In this document: positions 49,375 through 53,244 of the stretch, piece after piece
Layout of the letters: every line of letters begins with the position of its first letter
How positions within the stretch are numbered: the stretch's first letter is position 1
Origin: Thalassospira sp. UBA1131
GTDB lineage: Bacteria; Pseudomonadota; Alphaproteobacteria; Rhodospirillales; Thalassospiraceae
Direction: 5' to 3'
DNA length: 53,244 bases
NCBI RefSeq assembly: GCF_002311515.1
Contig: NZ_DCAO01000021.1
Location: 7,764 to 61,007 of the forward strand
The notes under the pieces: model-generated
Seen by the model: only the letters and a program-made list of their open reading frames with translations
Database searches by the model: none
Told to the model about the DNA's origin: nothing
Made by a program: the position numbers and the translations under genes

Positions 49375-50394
49375 TTAGTGTTTCCGGGTAAGTCGCCCGT
49401 CAATGACTGCCAACCCAATGCCAATCACGCCCATGCCAATGATGTGCTGGATCATCAACGTTTCCCCGAGGAACCCGACCCCCAGCAAAATCGCACTGAC
49501 CGGAATCAGGAAGGTGACAAGCAGAAGGTTACTTGCGCCGGCGCGTTTGAGGATGGCGAAGTAAAGGATATAAGCCAGCGCCGTGCTGAGTGTGGCAAAG
49601 CCCAGCACGGCAAGGATGGTGCTGGTGGTGGGAACGGGCAGGTGCCAGGGCTGATCAATCAGGATCGAAAGGGGCAGGAGCATCAGGCTCGACGCGCTGG
49701 TCATGCCGGCTGCGGTCAGGATCGGCGGGGTGGTGGCAAAACGTCTGCCAAATACGCCGGCGCAGCCATAACTGAAGGCGGCAAGCAAAACGGCACCCGG
49801 CGCAAGCAGGCCCATCGTGTTGGCAGATGTCGGAAGGCCGAAAATCACGATCACGCCGCCAAACCCGATCAGGACACCGATGGTTTTGCGCAAGGTGAGC
49901 TTTTCGCTGTCTGTTGCGATATGGGCAATCAGCAGGGTGAAAAGCGGGGTGGTGGCATTCAGGATCGCGGCAAGACTGCTGGTGATTTGTGTCTGGCTCC
50001 AGACAATCAGGCAAAAGGGTATCAGATTGTTAAGCCCGCCCATCACGGCAACGCCCGCCCAGAATTTCGGATCACACGGGATGGCGATATCGCGCAACAA
50101 TACCACCCACCACAGAACCATGGTCGCAATCGACACCCGGCATAGCACAAGCGTCAGGGGCGGCAGATCGACAAGCGCGATCTCGGTAAAGAAAAACGAT
50201 CCACCCCACAGGACTGATAGCGAGATCAGCATCATCCAGCTGATGCGGTCCATTGGTTGGGTGGGCGGTTGTTTGGGCTGTAAGCCACCTGCGGTAGAGA
50301 GGTTTCTTGGGCCATCAATGCCGCGATGTTTCGGGCGGGAAGACAGTTCCATATCAAGCGATATCAAACGTGTGGTGTTTTCATGGGGCAGCAT
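49375..50394 (-). CDS. EamA-type (DMT superfamily) transporter
   Basis: 339 aa from the ATG at 50394 (GGAG 7 nt upstream); an extra 10 residues or a shorter start at 50253 are alternatives. After a polar N-terminus of about 45 residues come ten hydrophobic segments in two EamA repeats (ISLSVLWGGSFFFTEIAL; TIGVLIGFGGVIVIFGL). Metabolite exporter in the inner membrane, substrate unknown. Confidence 0.88.
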   Translation of the reverse strand: MLPHENTTRLISLDMELSSRPKHRGIDGPRNLSTAGGLQPKQPPTQPMDRISWMMLISLSVLWGGSFFFTEIALVDLPPLTLVLCRVSIATMVLWWVVLLRDIAIPCDPKFWAGVAVMGGLNNLIPFCLIVWSQTQITSSLAAILNATTPLFTLLIAHIATDSEKLTLRKTIGVLIGFGGVIVIFGLPTSANTMGLLAPGAVLLAAFSYGCAGVFGRRFATTPPILTAAGMTSASSLMLLPLSILIDQPWHLPVPTTSTILAVLGFATLSTALAYILYFAILKRAGASNLLLVTFLIPVSAILLGVGFLGETLMIQHIIGMGVIGIGLAVIDGRLTRKH

Positions 50395-50585
50395 CGCGGG
50401 CTCCGTCGATCTGTTGGTGACCAACGAAGACTAGGCGGATTGGTTTTTTGCTGCTCGCCACTTTCGGACTTCAATGCAAGATTGGGTCTAACAGGCGATT
50501 TTTCGAAATTTCGATCAACTGGACCGGTGTTTGGATAATAAGGTAGGGTGGTTTTGGTTCGGGGTCGGTAAACACGGGATGGAAA

Positions 50586-51950
50586 ATGACAGTTCACAGT
50601 GACAACCCGCGTCGTCGATCATTATTACCTTTCGCCTATTCGTTACAGTCACTGGTACGCGGTCGCTTGTGGTTACAGGTGCTGGTTGGCATGGTAATCG
50701 GCGTATGTACCGGGCTGATCATGGGGCCGACCACCGGGTTACTATCAAGGGAAACGGCGTCGGTTGTCGGGAACTGGCTTGCGTTTCCCGGGCATCTGTT
50801 CCTTGCCCTAATTCAAATGATCGTCATTCCGCTTGTTTTCTCATCTATCATTCGCGGCTTGTGTTCGTCAGATGATATCGACCAGTTGCGCCGGTTGGGC
50901 GGACGGGCAATCCTGTTCTTCGTAGCGACAACGGCTGTGGCTGTGACCATCGGTATTGCGTTGGCGCTGCTTATTCGTCCCGGTGATTATGTCGATGCGA
51001 CCAATCTTGGCCTTGCCAGTGTTGTTGACGCGTCAACTGGGGCACCGGAAGCGGGCGGTGTGCGCATTCTGGATTTACCTGATCGTGTCCTAACCCTCCT
51101 GCCGTCCAACCCCTTGTCGTCAATGGTCGAGAGCAACATGCTACAGGTGGTGATCTTTGCCAGCATTTTCGGCGTTGCCCTTGTGGTTATGCAACGTGAC
51201 AAGGCGCGGCCGGTGCTTGATTTGCTGGCAAGCTTGCAAGAAGTCTGTCTGACGATCGTGAAGTGGGCCATGTGGCTTGCGCCGCTTGCCGTGTTCGGCC
51301 TGATGGCGCGATTAACCGCGGAAACGGGGCCGCAAGCATTGTTGGGCGTGCTTGTTTATGTCGGCACTGTGCTTCTCGGTCTTTTGTTGATGCTCGGTGT
51401 GTTGCTTGTTGTCGGTCGGGTTTACGCGGGCGTGTCGCCCAAGGTGTTCTTTGGCGCAGCAAAGGATGTCATGTTGCTTGCCTTCTCGACATCAAGTTCT
51501 GCTGCCGTGATGCCGTTGTCGATCAAGACGGCAGAAGGCCCCTTGGGGGTGCGAAAACACATCAGTCAGTTTGTCATTCCGCTTGGCGCAACCATCAACA
51601 TGAACGGCACAGCGCTTTATCAAGGGGTTGCGGCGATCTTCATCGCTCAGGTTTTCGGTGTTGAGATCGGCGCAGCCGGTCTGATCCTTATTGTCCTGAC
51701 GTCGGTTGGTGCATCGATTGGGTCCCCGGCAACGCCGGGTGTTGGTATCGTGATCCTGTCGACCATTCTCGTGTCCGTTGGTGTTCCGGCATCAGGTATC
51801 GCGCTGATCATGGGCGTTGATCGCCTTTTGGATATGAGCCGGACGGTCGTCAATGTTTGCGGAGATTTGGTCGCGTGCATCGTGCTCGACAAGCTTGATC
51901 ATGCAGAAAATGAGGAGCCGGAGACTACTGAACGAGTGAATGGCACCTGA
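50586..51950 (+). CDS. Dicarboxylate/amino acid:cation symporter (DAACS)
   Basis: 454 aa. Eight or more membrane segments, with AFSTSSSAAVMPLSIK (serine-rich re-entrant loop) and VIPLGATINMNGTALYQGVA (NMNGT sodium-binding motif) diagnostic of the GltP/DctA family, and GSPATPGVGIVILSTILVSV. Na+/H+-coupled uptake of C4-dicarboxylates or acidic amino acids. Intact. Confidence 0.93.
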   Translation: MTVHSDNPRRRSLLPFAYSLQSLVRGRLWLQVLVGMVIGVCTGLIMGPTTGLLSRETASVVGNWLAFPGHLFLALIQMIVIPLVFSSIIRGLCSSDDIDQLRRLGGRAILFFVATTAVAVTIGIALALLIRPGDYVDATNLGLASVVDASTGAPEAGGVRILDLPDRVLTLLPSNPLSSMVESNMLQVVIFASIFGVALVVMQRDKARPVLDLLASLQEVCLTIVKWAMWLAPLAVFGLMARLTAETGPQALLGVLVYVGTVLLGLLLMLGVLLVVGRVYAGVSPKVFFGAAKDVMLLAFSTSSSAAVMPLSIKTAEGPLGVRKHISQFVIPLGATINMNGTALYQGVAAIFIAQVFGVEIGAAGLILIVLTSVGASIGSPATPGVGIVILSTILVSVGVPASGIALIMGVDRLLDMSRTVVNVCGDLVACIVLDKLDHAENEEPETTERVNGT

Positions 51951-51999
51951 CGTCATTTGATGGTCAAGGGTTTGAAAACACTCGATAGAAAGAAAAACA

Positions 52000-52026
52000 G
52001 AGTGCGCATGGCACTCCGTTTTGTTG
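52000..52026. terminator. Terminator between symporter and EamA gene
   Basis: Stem GAGTGC/GCACTC (52000-52005, 52011-52016) followed by CGTTTTG; serves the symporter gene and possibly the convergent gene. Confidence 0.5.
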
Positions 52027-52047
52027 GTTTCCAAAAATGTCGCCACG

Positions 52048-52929
52048 TTATATGAATTTCGGAAGCCGCGCAAAGATCGTGATGTTGCCAAGCAACACCA
52101 TCGCAAGGCCGGTCGCGCCAATCGGGGTCCAGACATAGCCTTCAAGGAAGGTCGAGACCGTCAGCGCCACGACCGGGAACAGCACGGTGACATAGGCTGC
52201 ACGTCCGGCACCGACACGGTTAACCAGTGCGAGATAGGCGATAAACGCCACGACCGAGCCCGGAATGGCGAGATACAGCAAGCCACCGATATAGATCGGG
52301 TCGGTCGGCATGACCGGCGTCTGGCCGCGGAACATGGCAAAGATGAACAGCAACACCGTGCCATAGATCATGCCACGCGCGACCGCATCGCGGTTGGGTA
52401 TGCCCATACGATTGAGTTTGACCGACACCATGTTGCCACAGCTAAACACCGCCGTACCGCCAAGCGCAAGCAGCATGCCGGTGATGGCATTGGCGTTGTG
52501 CGACAGGGCATAGATCTGATTGGCAAACAGACAGGCGATGCCAGCAAGCCCGAATGCTGCGCCAAACACAAAGCGCAAACCCGGACGGTTGCCGTAAAAG
52601 GCCCAGTTGCCCAGCGCGTTGAAAATGGTCGAGGTGGTGAAGATCACCGCGACAATGCCGCTGGCGATATATCCGGTTGCCGAATACATCAGGATAAAGT
52701 TGATGCCAAACAGCCCGCAGCCCAAAAGCACGATCCACGGATGTGCTTGCCATGGCACAGGGCGCCATTTGCGCGATAGGAACAGGAAGCCGCACAAAAC
52801 GACCGCGGCCAGCGCAAAGCGATAAAAGATTGAAATTTCGACCGGGATCGGTCCGATCTGAAGTTTGATCGCATACCAGGTAAATCCCCAGCAGGCGGTG
52901 ACGATCACGAATAAAAGGGCTGTCATCAT
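52048..52929 (-). CDS. EamA-type (DMT superfamily) transporter
   Basis: 293 aa from the ATG at 52929; in-frame starts at 53055 and 53091 would add 42-54 non-membrane residues. About ten transmembrane helices in two EamA repeats (FVIVTACWGFTWYAIKLQIG; IYIGGLLYLAIPGSVVAFIA). Inner-membrane metabolite exporter, substrate unknown. No frame defect. Confidence 0.85.
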   Translation of the reverse strand: MMTALLFVIVTACWGFTWYAIKLQIGPIPVEISIFYRFALAAVVLCGFLFLSRKWRPVPWQAHPWIVLLGCGLFGINFILMYSATGYIASGIVAVIFTTSTIFNALGNWAFYGNRPGLRFVFGAAFGLAGIACLFANQIYALSHNANAITGMLLALGGTAVFSCGNMVSVKLNRMGIPNRDAVARGMIYGTVLLFIFAMFRGQTPVMPTDPIYIGGLLYLAIPGSVVAFIAYLALVNRVGAGRAAYVTVLFPVVALTVSTFLEGYVWTPIGATGLAMVLLGNITIFARLPKFI

Positions 52930-53147
52930 CGGGGCTTTCAAAACAGCACGTGCGCGAGGGGCGGTGGCACGAAGGGGAACGGGTGACGCAGAACTGGTAA
53001 CGCAGGTTGGCAGCGCGCGGGGACCAATCAGGGAATTTGCGGATATATGGGGCATATCCGATAGCCGCCAATAGGCCACAGTCAGCGTCACTTGGCTTTC
53101 ACGTTCTTGCGGTGTTTTCGGATTTTGTCGAGGGTTCGACGCAAAAA

Positions 53148-53187
53148 AAAAACGGGGCGGATACTGTGTTGTATCCGCCCCGTTTTT
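53148..53187. terminator. Strong bidirectional terminator
   Basis: A perfect 17-bp stem (AAAAACGGGGCGGATAC / GTATCCGCCCCGTTTTT) with a 6-nt loop. It isolates the transporter gene from the partial gene at the window's right end. Confidence 0.88.
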
Positions 53188-53197
53188 GAATGATTGG

Positions 53198-53244
53198 TCA
53201 GGAAGACCGCGTCATTGCCGTTGATCGGTTGGTGGCCTCGGGGG
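53198..53244 (-). CDS. C-terminal end of an unidentified gene
   Basis: A minus-strand frame enters from the right edge and ends EATNRSTAMTRSS at a TGA (53198-53200), 11 bases before a strong terminator. Too short to identify; the coding call rests on frame continuity and the terminator. Confidence 0.3.
   Translation of the reverse strand, partial: PEATNRSTAMTRSS

Noticed and set aside
49378..50145. 255-aa plus-strand ORF
   Set aside because: Antisense shadow of the EamA transporter gene, Gly/Lys/Gln-rich, no ribosome binding site.
52021..52779. 252-aa plus-strand ORF
   Set aside because: Antisense shadow of the EamA transporter; charged low-complexity composition typical of shadow frames.

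Overview
Most of this window is one complete integrated siphovirus-type prophage of about 43.1 kb (836-43969). It sits in the 3' end of a tRNA-Met(CAT) gene of a moderately GC-rich alphaproteobacterium. Gene content and codon usage suggest a Thalassospira-like member of the Rhodospirillales, but that genus call is inference. Host sequence before the prophage is the 3' part of mnmA and the tRNA. A 19-bp direct repeat of the tRNA 3' end (836-854 and 43951-43969) marks attL and attR, and the tRNA's original terminator now lies beyond attR. Host genes after attR are a DUF4238 gene, a GNAT acetyltransferase, an AraC regulator with a divergent NAD(P)-binding oxidoreductase, an ArsR/SRPBCC pair, two EamA-type transporters and a dicarboxylate/amino-acid symporter.

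Prophage layout, left to right. A leftward block (931-8128, minus strand) holds the integrase, a lipoprotein, a Bro/KilA-type regulator, an ASCH protein, a beta-clamp-like protein, a KilA-N antirepressor and the CI-like repressor. A rightward early block (8241-19775) holds a Cro-like protein, small unknown genes, an adenine methyltransferase, a P22-type antirepressor, a Bro-N regulator, a RepA-like helicase and an iteron-rich candidate origin. The late block (19992-43443) runs HNH, terminase, portal, ClpP-like protease, HK97 capsid, connectors, tail, a C-type-lectin-like fibre, and lysis genes. A 2.4-kb accessory island (28046-30436) with its own regulator, operators and terminator interrupts the head-tail genes.

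The most striking signal is a pair of paralogous antisense-RNA immunity modules resembling P1/P7 c4 and P4 CI RNA, one in each early operon (3358-3604 minus; 14367-14634 plus). Each has a sigma70-like promoter with a 17-nt spacer, a target pair a-b, a GC hairpin plus T-run, the complementary pair b'-a', then a second a-b pair covering the ribosome binding site of a Bro-type regulator. The pairing sequences differ between the two copies but change in a compensatory way, so each RNA should recognise only itself. The left copy lies upstream of the integrase and the right copy upstream of the replication helicase. The CI-like repressor appears to lack the Ser-Lys autocleavage dyad. With five antirepressor-family genes present, this suggests lysogeny is controlled by antirepressors and antisense RNA rather than by SOS cleavage.

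Other notable points are four copies of a candidate integrase arm-site 10-mer at the two prophage ends, a secreted-protein gene broken at a T8 tract, a tail fibre ending in a DGR-like variable domain with no reverse transcriptase in the window, and several short genes of under 60 codons.
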